Positions 8,142 through 14,723 of a DNA stretch of 19,089 bases are shown here, piece after piece. Source of the stretch: Gallionellaceae bacterium (GTDB lineage Bacteria > Pseudomonadota > Gammaproteobacteria > Burkholderiales > Gallionellaceae). The position numbers and the translations under genes were made by a program. Where the stretch lies: assembly GCA_003151655.1 (NCBI GenBank), contig PLYB01000311.1, forward strand, positions 1 to 19,089, given 5' to 3'. The notes beneath the pieces are model-generated. The model searched no databases. It was not told the DNA's origin and worked only from the letters and a program-made list of their open reading frames with translations. Every line of letters starts with the position of its first letter. The stretch's first letter is position 1.

Positions 8142-8409
8142 TCAGTGCGAATCATTCAGTACTAACTCAAAAGTCGTTCAGATTATAAAAAGTATACTGG
8201 CATGAACTCATGTGAAACGAACATGAAAATAATTTAATAAATAACAATAAACAGGGGGAGTACGATTCGACCATGAAGAGTTGGAGTTCTCTCCCTCCTC
8301 TCTACTTTGAAGGCCTGTAAGAATTAAACACTGTTTCCAGTATTTCGAGATGTCAAAAATATTTGTTATTCATTTAATTTAAATAGACACGAAATGAATA
8401 GGAGGCTTT

Positions 8410-9243
8410 ATGAAAAACTCATTACTAATTGCTGCCATGGGCTGCGCAGCACTTTCATTGTCGGCTTGCACGACGGTCAAGTCTGGCATGGGCGCTATCG
8501 AATGGAATCCCAGCAGTGGGACATTGAAAGAGCCACTCGGAGAGGGCGAGCACTTTGTTTCTCCTTTCAGCGATATTTATCAATACGACTTAAGAGAGCA
8601 GGAGCAACAGGAGAGCCTTGATGTTCTGGCTAACAACGGCCTCGCCATTATTCTCGACACCTCAATTCTGTTTAAGCCGGTCAACTCAGAGTTGTACCTT
8701 CTCCAGACAGAAATCGGGCCTGACTATTACCGGATTCTTCTTGGTCCGCTTCTCCGTAGCGGAGCGCGAAAAGTGGTCGGGCGTTACAGCCCTGAAGAAA
8801 TTTACTCAACCAAACGGGAAGAAGTCGAAAAAGAAATATTTGCAGAGATCAACCGGAAGCTTCAGTCAAAACACATTCAGGTGGATGGCATATTAATTCG
8901 GGATGTTCATCTTCCCAAAATTGTGCAGGAAGCTATCGAATTAAAGCTCCAGCAAGAACAAAGAGCGCTCGCCATGCAATTTATCCTTGATAAGGAAAGA
9001 AAAGAGGCCGAGCGTAAAAAGATTGAAGCCGCCGGAATCGCCGATTATCAACAACTGATCAGCAAAGGGTTAACCGGAATGCTCCTTCAGTGGAAACAGA
9101 TTGATGCCATTGAAAAATTGGTCCAGTCGCCTAACAGCAAGACCATTGTTCTGGATGTCGGCAAGGGCAATTTTCCAATGATTCTGGACACGAAAAATTT
9201 GGAGACGGAGTATCAGCCCAATAGCGGCGGGAAAGTACACTAA
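8410..9243 (+). CDS. SPFH/prohibitin-domain lipoprotein
   Basis: This 277-residue protein has a lipoprotein signal peptide with lipobox LSAC (Cys20). The mature part carries a band-7/prohibitin-type domain at about 28-210: EPLGEGEHFVSPFSDIYQYDLREQ, then a beta-rich section, then the helical GRYSPEEIYSTKREEVEKEI segment and DGILIRDVHLP. A charged coiled coil (LQQEQRALAMQ...ERKEAERKK) follows at about 180-207. Prohibitin-family proteins form membrane-bound ring assemblies that often modulate proteases. Here the anchor is a lipid rather than a membrane helix, which is less common. A strong AGGAGG site lies 4 bases before the ATG. It is divergent from the HtrA-like protease gene, so the two share a 268-base promoter region. 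A functional link between them is plausible but unproven. Confidence 0.87.
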   Translation: MKNSLLIAAMGCAALSLSACTTVKSGMGAIEWNPSSGTLKEPLGEGEHFVSPFSDIYQYDLREQEQQESLDVLANNGLAIILDTSILFKPVNSELYLLQTEIGPDYYRILLGPLLRSGARKVVGRYSPEEIYSTKREEVEKEIFAEINRKLQSKHIQVDGILIRDVHLPKIVQEAIELKLQQEQRALAMQFILDKERKEAERKKIEAAGIADYQQLISKGLTGMLLQWKQIDAIEKLVQSPNSKTIVLDVGKGNFPMILDTKNLETEYQPNSGGKVH

Positions 9244-9291
9244 TCGGAGGGCAACTCTTAATGAACTCCAATAGGAAGAAAGGATGCTAAT

Positions 9292-9678
9292 GTGACCCGC
9301 TTGTTTTATCGCCACACCAATAGAGAGCCTATTGCTTTCACGGGCAAACACCGTGCCAAAAGCAAAGTTAGAGAACTTCACGGCAATGTGAACTTGGCGC
9401 TGATAGTAGATCAAAAAGATGCCCGCATAAAAATATTAGAAGCAGAGCTTTTGCACTATCGAGAAATGGTAGATAGCATGGTATACCAGAGAACCGAATT
9501 GCTAGTCAGGCGCATTGACATCCTGGAACACAGCAATTCACGTCTGGGTGAAAATTATCACAAAATACATCAGATGTATCTCGATCTAATGGTTAAGACC
9601 CAATTATACGAAGCAGAAATGCACCTGCGCTTGCTGGAAAACGAAATGAATCCACAAAACGAAACAAATGCGATTTAA
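9292..9678 (+). CDS. Uncharacterised coiled-coil protein
   Basis: This is a 128-residue soluble protein starting at GTG, with a GAAAGGA ribosome site 7 bases upstream. After a basic N-terminus (about 1-30) almost the whole sequence is helical: a first coiled coil at about 38-60 (QKDARIKILEAELLHYREM) and a second at about 63-118 (RTELLVRRIDILEHSNSRL...LYEAEMHLRLLENEM). It has no signal peptide, membrane segment or Cys. I do not recognise the family. It follows the SPFH lipoprotein gene by 48 bases and precedes the zinc-ribbon gene by 55 bases on the same strand, so the three probably form an operon. A structural or adaptor role is only a guess. Confidence 0.72.
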   Translation: MTRLFYRHTNREPIAFTGKHRAKSKVRELHGNVNLALIVDQKDARIKILEAELLHYREMVDSMVYQRTELLVRRIDILEHSNSRLGENYHKIHQMYLDLMVKTQLYEAEMHLRLLENEMNPQNETNAI

Positions 9679-9733
9679 CTGCTTTCGCGTGGAATATTGA
9701 CGGGTTGAGATGATCCTTAAAAAAGAAATTATT

Positions 9734-9940
9734 ATGCTCTGTAGCAAGTGTGGAAAATATAGTGCGGACGACGCAGCGCATTGTGCCGAATGCGGTGCTG
9801 AATTTTCGAGCCCCGCACAAATCACAAGGCCTTTAATATCGACAAAAACAACTGAAAGTCATCTTCAGCAATCCAGTGCCAGCACAACAACTGATCAGAT
9901 CAGGGAATTGATGCAGCAATTGGGGATTATTAAAAACTGA
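9734..9940 (+). CDS. Small zinc-ribbon protein
   Basis: This protein of about 68 residues opens with a four-Cys zinc ribbon (MLCSKCGKYSADDAAHCAECG) and continues with a Ser/Thr/Gln-rich flexible stretch. It ends in a predicted short helix (DQIRELMQQLGIIKN). The ATG at 9734 is preferred because zinc-ribbon proteins of this type begin at M-x-C-x-x-C. The upstream ATG at 9710 adds eight residues, with a GAG directly against it at an unsuitable spacing. Neither has a strong ribosome site. It is probably the last gene of the SPFH-lipoprotein cluster. The function is unknown; the ribbon indicates zinc binding and perhaps nucleic-acid or protein contacts. Confidence 0.7.
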   Translation: MLCSKCGKYSADDAAHCAECGAEFSSPAQITRPLISTKTTESHLQQSSASTTTDQIRELMQQLGIIKN

Positions 9941-9994
9941 TCTCCTGATTGCGCCGATCAGCACAAGCTGCGAATTTAAAGTAGGCACCAATAA

Positions 9995-10024
9995 AAACCC
10001 CACCGCATTTCTACAGTGGGGTTT
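9995..10024 (-). terminator. Intrinsic terminator of the porin gene, shared between convergent genes
   Basis: A 9-bp stem (AAACCCCAC/GTGGGGTTT) encloses a 12-base loop. Read on the minus strand it is followed by a T-rich tail (TTTTTAT), as expected for the porin transcript ending 45 bases earlier. Read on the plus strand the tail is weaker (TTTAATTA), but it may also stop the zinc-ribbon transcript. Confidence 0.8.
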
Positions 10025-10068
10025 AATTACTACGAACTAAACATATAGCTGGTTTAACCAGCCAGTGC

Positions 10069-11430
10069 TTAGAACTTCATGCGCACGCCAACAGCGGTGA
10101 TCAGGTTGCTGTTGTAAACAGAAGAGCCAGCGCCAATTTTTCCGACACCGGCTGTTCCTGGGGCTCCGGTGTAAGTTGCGTCATAACCATTGCCTGAAAA
10201 CATCGCCAACATTGCACCTGCGTAAACATCTGTACGCTTGGACAAGTTGTGATCCAACAAGAGCGAGATGTACTTCGCGTCACTGGCTGCCTGATTGTTG
10301 CTTGCTGTTGTTGAACCAGCTACTGCTGTAGCTAAGCCTGTGCTTGCAGCTTCTACATTACTAACATCGTAATAGCCGATCGCGATGTTTGTTGTAGGTG
10401 TTATGTTGTAATCACCACCGACGAAATACACGTTGGTTGGCAGATCAGCGCCTTGAGTAGTTGTCACTGTTGCTACATAACCGAACATTGCTTGAGTAGT
10501 TGGTGCATTGTCTGATGCAGCCGACAACACTTGATGCTCATAACCAGCCTTAACCGTTGCATCACCCATTTTGTACTTCGCAGCTAACAAATATTCACTG
10601 GTGTTGTACATTGTGCCTGTAAGTGCACCTGTTGCACCGGCTCCAGTTTTGAGCACATCTTGAAATTGCTCATAAACAGCCTGTACACCAAAAGCACCTT
10701 CTTCGTAGCCAACGTTAATTGCAGCTCCGCCGGTAGATGAATTTGGAGTGCCGCTGAGTCTTAACAGTACGCCAACGTTAATCAGGCCAAACTTGTTCAT
10801 GTACTTCAGGCTATTAGCAACGCGAGTATTTTCAGAAACGCCACCGCCGCCGCCAATTGTTCCAGAGAAGCCAATCGGTGAGAACAAATCTGCATATTGC
10901 ACTGGATCATATTTAACCAATACGTCTACAACTGGATTGTAGTTCAAACCGCCTTGAATAGACCCCCATGACGCATCAGAAATTCCCGCAAAGGCTTGAC
11001 GATCAAACAGTTGTCCATTGAGTGAGGTATTACCATTTGCCTCATTAGCACTGTTTGCCAATGATGCAACGCCATTGTTAGCAGTACCGGTAGCCAGATT
11101 AAGGCCAGTTTCCAACACGAAGAAGGCTTTCATTCCATCGCCCAAATCTTCAGTACCCTTAAAGCCCAAGCGGGAATCAGAGATGGCACCGTTAAACAAA
11201 CCAGTTACTGAACCGGTGTTTGCTGTTGACGTTTTTACTGCGGAATAGGGTGTAACGCCAAAGGGGAAATTACCACTTTGAGCTTGCGAGTGTTGTATGT
11301 TACCAACTGCGCCATCCAAAGTAGCGTATACGGTAAGATTACTAGTATCGGTGTTTACAACAGCGACATCAGCGAATGCCGGGCTGGAAATTGCGGCTGC
11401 AATTGCCAAAGCAATAATTTTCTTTTGCAT
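10069..11430 (-). CDS. Gram-negative porin, betaproteobacterial general type
   Basis: This outer-membrane beta-barrel protein of 453 residues has a signal peptide (MQKKIIALAIAAAISSPAFA) cleaved before DVAV. Its N-terminal strand (NLTVYATLDGAVGNIQ) is followed by the family block SRLGFKGTEDLGDGMKAFFVLETGLN and DRQAFAGISDASWGSIQGGLNYNPV. It ends in alternating strands and VGVRMKF with the C-terminal Phe required for barrel insertion. It should be a trimeric diffusion pore. It is longer than the common 350-380 residues because of Ala/Gly/Thr/Asn-rich loops. AAGGAG lies about 10 bases before the ATG. In an ancestral layout it probably lay just downstream of trpC on the same strand, because the first displaced trpC 3' fragment abuts its promoter region. 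Confidence 0.92.
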   Translation of the reverse strand: MQKKIIALAIAAAISSPAFADVAVVNTDTSNLTVYATLDGAVGNIQHSQAQSGNFPFGVTPYSAVKTSTANTGSVTGLFNGAISDSRLGFKGTEDLGDGMKAFFVLETGLNLATGTANNGVASLANSANEANGNTSLNGQLFDRQAFAGISDASWGSIQGGLNYNPVVDVLVKYDPVQYADLFSPIGFSGTIGGGGGVSENTRVANSLKYMNKFGLINVGVLLRLSGTPNSSTGGAAINVGYEEGAFGVQAVYEQFQDVLKTGAGATGALTGTMYNTSEYLLAAKYKMGDATVKAGYEHQVLSAASDNAPTTQAMFGYVATVTTTQGADLPTNVYFVGGDYNITPTTNIAIGYYDVSNVEAASTGLATAVAGSTTASNNQAASDAKYISLLLDHNLSKRTDVYAGAMLAMFSGNGYDATYTGAPGTAGVGKIGAGSSVYNSNLITAVGVRMKF

Positions 11431-11590
11431 CTTAATTAATCTCCTTAAATTTAAGTTTCTTTTATCAGTCGGCTTATCGACTCAACTGAAGCAATCAAAA
11501 TTCCCTCGAGTGAGAATTCGGGGCGGATTCTGCCTTAGAAAATCGCATTTACAGACTTGTCACAAAAAATTCACACGAAGTGTTGTTTTA

Positions 11591-11722
11591 TTACAACAGC
11601 CCGAATATCTGAGCCAGTTCTGCCCCCGGATCATCCGCCCGCATGAATGCCTCGCCCACAAGAAAAGCATGCACTTGATTATTACGCATCAGTTTTACAT
11701 CTTCGGCCGTAAAGATACCGCT
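11591..11722 (-). pseudogene. trpC: Displaced trpC 3' end, copy 1
   Basis: Read on the minus strand this encodes only the last part of indole-glycerol-phosphate synthase, from SGIFTAEDVKLMRNNQVH through GEAFMRADDPGAELAQIFGLL to a TAA at 11591. By eye, about 86 of 99 aligned bases match the intact trpC. Similarity stops abruptly at 11722, corresponding to codon 222 of the intact gene. Its end (LAQIFGLL) differs from that of the intact gene (LARVFTLP), so it is not a fresh duplicate. It sits next to the porin and may be the original 3' end of the resident gene. It is non-functional alone. Confidence 0.85.
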
Positions 11723-11776
11723 TGAGAATCCCTTATCACTTGAAGCAAGGCGCAACATCAATACACGCGGTTATAG

Positions 11777-11938
11777 AACAGGCTTGGAGCTGTTGCTGCT
11801 GAGGCTGGGATTAGCCGCGAGTCGCTATATCGAACACTTTCTGCCAAAGGTAATCCAACACTGAAAACACTACTTGCGGTTTTGAAAGCTGTCGGTATGA
11901 AGCTATCGGTGGAGCCGGAGCATCATGTCGCTGCATAG
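11777..11938 (+). pseudogene. C-terminal remnant of a HigA-like antitoxin
   Basis: The frame encodes AAEAGISRESLYRTLSAKGN followed by PTLKTLLAVLKAVGMKLS and ends at TAG 11936-11938. This is the helix-turn-helix end of the HigA/addiction-module antidote family. There is no start codon in frame after the stop at 11774. Immediately upstream the reading appears shifted (GTTATAGAACAGG would continue the helix in another frame), and no toxin gene is present. It is the leftmost cargo remnant of the trpC-fragment array. Confidence 0.7.
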
Positions 11939-11995
11939 TCAGGCAACATAACATTGGTTTATCCCAACAAATCTACAAGCTTGCTTCGAACAAAA

Positions 11996-12262
11996 TCAAT
12001 GACTGTGCAATTTCTCTTGCAACCACACCTTGATAAGCGACTGATAAGGCACATCACGGGAATTCGCAGCCGCCTTGATCGAGTCAAGAAGATGCTGGGG
12101 CAGGCGTAGCGATATTGTTTTTGTCGTCGGTTTCAAATTTGGAAATACGACCCGTTGTGCTTGCGTCCAATCCAGATATTCTGAGGAATCGTGTTTTTCC
12201 CAGAAAACTCGCTCTTCTGCCTCATTGGCAAATTTCGGAATTACTTTATTTGGCTTTCTCAT
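11996..12262 (-). CDS. CopG-family antitoxin paired with BrnT
   Basis: This 88-residue protein starts at the ATG at 12262, with AAGGAG 10 bases upstream; a longer frame to 12322 runs back through the toxin gene and is unlikely. The N-terminal half (FANEAEERVFWEKHDSSEYLDW) should wrap the toxin. The C-terminal half (TKTISLRLPQHLLDSIKAAA...PYQSLIKVWLQEKL) is a ribbon-helix-helix DNA-binding fold. Antitoxins of this COG5304/CopG type commonly accompany BrnT toxins and repress their own operon. It overlaps the toxin gene end by 17 bases, in toxin-first order, as usual for BrnT systems. Confidence 0.85.
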   Translation of the reverse strand: MRKPNKVIPKFANEAEERVFWEKHDSSEYLDWTQAQRVVFPNLKPTTKTISLRLPQHLLDSIKAAANSRDVPYQSLIKVWLQEKLHSH

Positions 12263-12545
12263 AAATAGTGCGCTCCTTTCTGTGCATGTCTCGTGCCGAG
12301 ATAACGCGAATCCTTCCGCCACTATTGCGTAGGGTGAACGTGATATGCAATGTTCGCCCTTCGTCTGTTTTGCCTAATGCGTGAAAGCGGGTCTCATTTT
12401 GACTGTGTTTTGCGTCGGTAATCAACAACAGCGGTTCATTAAAAAACACTTGCTCCGATTCAGCTGTTGAAACGCCATGCTTGTCATTTTTGTGAGCATT
12501 CCCATCATCCCAATCGAAGTCGGTAATTTTGTTTAGATCAATCAT
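12246..12545 (-). CDS. brnT: BrnT-family ribonuclease toxin
   Basis: This 99-residue protein of the BrnT (DUF497) family has the typical blocks FDWDDGNAHKNDKHGVS, the central RFHALGKTDEGRTLHITFTLR and the terminal IRVISARDMHRKER. The last contains the conserved S-A-R and basic/acidic residues of the RelE-like fold. BrnT toxins cleave RNA and are neutralised by the antitoxin encoded next. No ribosome site precedes the ATG. Instead a promoter is placed so that transcription would begin at about the ATG, suggesting a leaderless message. It lies in the trpC-fragment array with a Fic gene upstream on the same strand. All conserved blocks seem intact, so it is probably active. Confidence 0.88.
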   Translation of the reverse strand: MIDLNKITDFDWDDGNAHKNDKHGVSTAESEQVFFNEPLLLITDAKHSQNETRFHALGKTDEGRTLHITFTLRNSGGRIRVISARDMHRKERTIYEKAK

Positions 12546-12547
12546 GG

Positions 12548-12580
12548 TTGTATATTATGAACATATACAATAAAAAGCAA
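12548..12580 (-). promoter_or_regulatory. brnT promoter overlapped by an inverted-repeat operator
   Basis: On the minus strand TTGCTT (12575-12580) and TAATAT (12552-12557) are separated by exactly 17 bases, a good housekeeping promoter. A perfect 8-bp inverted repeat (TTGTATAT, 7-base gap, ATATACAA; 12548-12570) covers the -10 element and most of the spacer. Such a palindrome is the expected binding site for the ribbon-helix-helix antitoxin, giving autorepression. The predicted start falls at about 12545, the first base of brnT. Confidence 0.65.
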
Positions 12581-12676
12581 GCCAGATTTAGCTGGCTGTC
12601 AAAATTTTGATTGCGAATATTACTGATTAGTGGCTATAAAACTGAAAATGAACGATGGCTAAATAACTTGCAGAAT

Positions 12677-13726
12677 TCAGCGGAGCTCGTACCAGACCCC
12701 CCGTCCACTACCGTGTTGGTTCAGGTGCCCTCGTTCGACCAGAGTGCGGAAATGTTGTTTGAGCGTATTGCGGCTTGCACCGGTTAATTTGATTGCTTGG
12801 CCGATTGTGACACGACCATGCTCGCGGGTAAACTCGACGATTTGCAGTGAAAGTTCCGACAAGGTGCCCAGCACAAGTTTTTCGCGCTCCACCTTTTTTT
12901 CAAGTCGCTTGACCTGCTCGGTCAGCGAACGCAGGAAGAATACCAGCCAAGGTTGCCAGTTCGGCGCATCGGAACGAATCGTTCCTTGGGTTTGACGCAG
13001 AGCCAGGTAGTACGCTTCCTTGCTTTGCTCGATGACACTTTCTAGAGAGCTATATGGCACATAGGCGTAGCCTGCCTGCAACAGCAGCAGAGCTGTGAGC
13101 ACACGAGAGAGGCGACCGTTGCCGTCCTGGAACGGGTGAATTTCAAGAAATATGACGACCCACACCGCAATGATTAGTAACGGATGCAGGTGTTTAGCAT
13201 CGCACTCTTTTTGCACCCATGTCACCAGTTCCGTCATCAAGCGTGGCGTGTCAAAAGGCGAAGCGGTCTGGAACACGATGCCGATCTGTGTGCCGTTTTC
13301 ATCAAAGGCTGCGACACTATTGGAGGTTGTCTTGTAGTTGCCGCGATGCCATGCATCTTTTTCGCTATAGACGAGCAGATTTTGATGCAACTGCTTGATG
13401 TGGTTTTCGGTGAAGGTGATGTCCTGCCACGACGAAAAAACCAACTCCATCACTTCAGCATAACCCGCAACTTCTTGCTCATCGCGGCTGGTGAAATTCT
13501 TGATCTGCAAGTTGGATAGCAAACGCTCAACCTCGCGATCAGACAATTTGCTACCCTCGATCCGGGTAGAAGAGCCGATGCTCTCAATAGTAGCGACACG
13601 GCGCAGCGCGGAAAGCCGATCTGGTGCCAACCTGCCCAAAGCACGCCAAGCCCCCTTGAATTCATCGATTTTGGCAATCAACGACAGAATGTCTGGAGTA
13701 ATGTGAATTGTGTCGGCATTAATCAT
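12677..13726 (-). CDS. Fic-family protein with C-terminal winged helix
   Basis: This is a 349-residue Fic-domain protein, expected to transfer AMP (or a related nucleotide part) to hydroxyl groups of target proteins. Numbering from the ATG at 13726, an N-terminal inhibitory helix motif S-x-x-x-E-G (SSTRIEG) is at about 52-58. The active-site loop HPFQDGNGRLSR, with catalytic His, acidic residue and Gly-Asn-Gly-Arg intact, is at about 197-208. A winged-helix segment (GRVTIGQAIKLTGASRNTLK...ERGHLNQHGSGRGVWYEL) fills about 305-349. This is the common self-inhibited class of DNA-binding Fic proteins. The start at 13726 is chosen because a longer frame to 13756 would translate a phased repeat that looks like an operator. 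Its target protein is unknown. Confidence 0.88.
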   Translation of the reverse strand: MINADTIHITPDILSLIAKIDEFKGAWRALGRLAPDRLSALRRVATIESIGSSTRIEGSKLSDREVERLLSNLQIKNFTSRDEQEVAGYAEVMELVFSSWQDITFTENHIKQLHQNLLVYSEKDAWHRGNYKTTSNSVAAFDENGTQIGIVFQTASPFDTPRLMTELVTWVQKECDAKHLHPLLIIAVWVVIFLEIHPFQDGNGRLSRVLTALLLLQAGYAYVPYSSLESVIEQSKEAYYLALRQTQGTIRSDAPNWQPWLVFFLRSLTEQVKRLEKKVEREKLVLGTLSELSLQIVEFTREHGRVTIGQAIKLTGASRNTLKQHFRTLVERGHLNQHGSGRGVWYELR

Positions 13727-13730
13727 GAAA

Positions 13731-13796
13731 CCAATAATACACCCAATTGCACCCAATTAAAGTATTTCATCCAATAACACACCCATTTACACCCAA
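13731..13796 (-). promoter_or_regulatory. Phased direct repeats upstream of the Fic gene (likely operator)
   Basis: Two 26-base direct repeats (13731-13756 and 13771-13796) match at 23 of 26 positions and begin 40 bases apart. Each contains two CACCCA boxes (TGGGTG on the coding strand) spaced 10 bases, at 13740, 13750, 13780 and 13790. All four therefore lie on one face of the helix. Position just before the ATG suggests a binding site for a repressor, possibly the Fic protein's own winged helix. Confidence 0.55.
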
Positions 13797-13850
13797 AAGC
13801 TCGGTGTTGTTTATTTAAAGCCGGTAAATCTCCATTTAACTTTTACACCT

Positions 13851-14001
13851 GAATCCTAAAGTCTATTTGAGAATGTGTCGCCAGATTATTGGGATTGCAA
13901 ACGTAATCTCTCTAAGGGAGAGTAAAGACGCGAGCCAATTCAATGCCGGGATCATTTGCTCGCATGAATGCTTCACCGACTAGAAAACTATGCGCTTGAT
14001 T
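13851..14001 (-). pseudogene. trpC: Displaced trpC 3' end, copy 2, with downstream flank
   Basis: Read on the minus strand it encodes NQAHSFLVGEAFMRANDPGI then ELARVFTLP and a stop, the same C-terminus as the intact trpC. The similarity continues about 60 bases past the stop. By eye about 139 of 151 bases match 15458-15610, plus a 2-base gap. Similarity ends sharply at 14001 after CTTGATT, at about codon 237. It forms a direct repeat with the intact gene's end and so could recombine to lose about 1.6 kb. The cargo of the next unit begins at once. Confidence 0.88.
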
Positions 14002-14030
14002 GACTCCGAAAAAAGCTCTATATTAAGAGC
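13996..14030 (+). promoter_or_regulatory. Promoter and operator of the StbD/StbE-type pair
   Basis: TTGATT (13996-14001) and TATATT (14019-14024) are separated by exactly 17 bases. The -35 hexamer is the last six bases of the trpC fragment, while the -10 lies in the inserted cargo. An inverted repeat GCTCT-N6-AGAGC (14015-14030) covers the -10 element and is a likely antitoxin operator. Confidence 0.6.
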
Positions 14031-14053
14031 TAAATTAAATACGAGGTTATCGC

Positions 14054-14305
14054 ATGGATACCATTTACGCCGATTTGTCGATCAGCATGTCTGAGTTCAA
14101 GAAGAATCCTTCACAAATTCTCCGTAGCGCTGGCGAAAGGCCTGTTGCCGTGCTTAATCACAATCGTCCCGCGTTTTACATGATCTCTCCAAGTGTTTTT
14201 GAAGCATTGATTGAAAGTGCCGAAGATCGGGAGCTTGTCAAAATTGCACGTCAACGACTGGCACTCAAAGATACTGCGGTCGAGGTCAACATTGACGAAA
14301 TCTAA
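14054..14305 (+). CDS. Phd/YefM-fold antitoxin, StbD-like
   Basis: This is an 83-residue antitoxin. The N-terminal part (IYADLSISMSEFKKNPSQIL, then GERPVAVLNHNRPAFYMISP) is the Phd/YefM DNA-binding and dimerisation domain, closest in my memory to the StbD group. The C-terminal part (about 55-83) is a charged helix that would bind the toxin. GAGG lies 8 bases before the ATG. It precedes and overlaps a RelE/StbE-type toxin gene by 14 bases, the standard antitoxin-first order. With a promoter that begins inside the trpC fragment and a toxin that ends next to another, it forms the most compact unit of the array. Confidence 0.87.
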   Translation: MDTIYADLSISMSEFKKNPSQILRSAGERPVAVLNHNRPAFYMISPSVFEALIESAEDRELVKIARQRLALKDTAVEVNIDEI

Positions 14306-14600
14306 AGATTTTGGAAATCACAAATATCGGCTGAGGTTTGTTGTCGCCGCATTGGATGAATGGCAGAAACTTGATGGCAGCATCAAGGAGCCATTACGCA
14401 AGGCGCTAAAAAAACGATTAGACAATCCTCATGTTCCAAGCGCGCGTCTACATGGTGATCTCAATGCTTGCTACAAAATAAAATTGAGCACAATAGGTTA
14501 CCGGCTTGTTTACAGCGTGGAGGACGACACCCTTATTGTGCTGGTACTTTCAGGATTAGTCGTTTATCAGGACGAGGCAGAAAGACGCGCCCCTGAATAA
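14292..14600 (+). CDS. RelE/StbE-family toxin with unusual C-terminus
   Basis: This protein of about 102 residues starts at the TTG at 14292, with GAGG six bases upstream; longer frames run inside the antitoxin gene and are unlikely. The body follows the RelE/StbE pattern: YRLRFVVAALDEWQKLDGSI, RKALKKRLDNPHVPSARLHG, CYKIKLSTIGYRLVYSVEDD, TLIVLVLS. Such toxins usually cleave mRNA at the ribosome. After VLVLS most relatives continue with a basic VGKRE-type motif and a short helix, whereas here the sequence is GLVVYQDEAERRAPE. The end may have been altered, and activity is therefore less certain. The stop codon is two bases from the next trpC fragment. Confidence 0.82.
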   Translation: MTKSKDFGNHKYRLRFVVAALDEWQKLDGSIKEPLRKALKKRLDNPHVPSARLHGDLNACYKIKLSTIGYRLVYSVEDDTLIVLVLSGLVVYQDEAERRAPE

Positions 14601-14602
14601 TA

Positions 14603-14723
14603 TTACTGATTTAATAGTACACGTCCGCCAAATACCTTCGCCAGCTCTACCCCCAGATCTTCCGTCCGCATAAATGCCTCGCTCACGAGAAAAGCATGCA
14701 CTTGATTGTCGCGCATCAATTTT
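14603..14723 (-). pseudogene. trpC: Displaced trpC 3' end, copy 3
   Basis: Read on the minus strand it encodes KLMRDNQVH, then FLVSEAFMRTEDLGVELAKV and FGGRVLLNQ, ending at a TAA at 14603. This is a diverged TrpC C-terminus, by eye about 85 percent identical to copy 1 over 79 bases and further from the intact gene. The boundary at about 14723 matches codon 231 of the intact gene. Both sides abut toxin-antitoxin genes: the StbE-type stop is 2 bases away and the ParD promoter begins at the junction. Confidence 0.82.

Noticed and set aside
8196..8212. TGGCATG-containing block upstream of the SPFH gene as a sigma-54 promoter
   Set aside because: The downstream half lacks TTGC at the required spacing.
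8274..8321. 15-codon frame in the divergent protease/SPFH promoter region, after an AGGGGGAG stretch
   Set aside because: The purine stretch is too far from the ATG for a normal ribosome site and the peptide has no leader-like features such as runs of one amino acid.
9261..9290. 9-codon frame between the SPFH and coiled-coil genes with GGAGG upstream
   Set aside because: Too short to support and spaced 10 bases from the purine stretch. Possible coupling to the next GTG is not enough evidence.
11297..11725. 142-codon plus-strand frame
   Set aside because: It runs antisense through the porin signal sequence, promoter region and trpC fragment copy 1, and is explained by those features.
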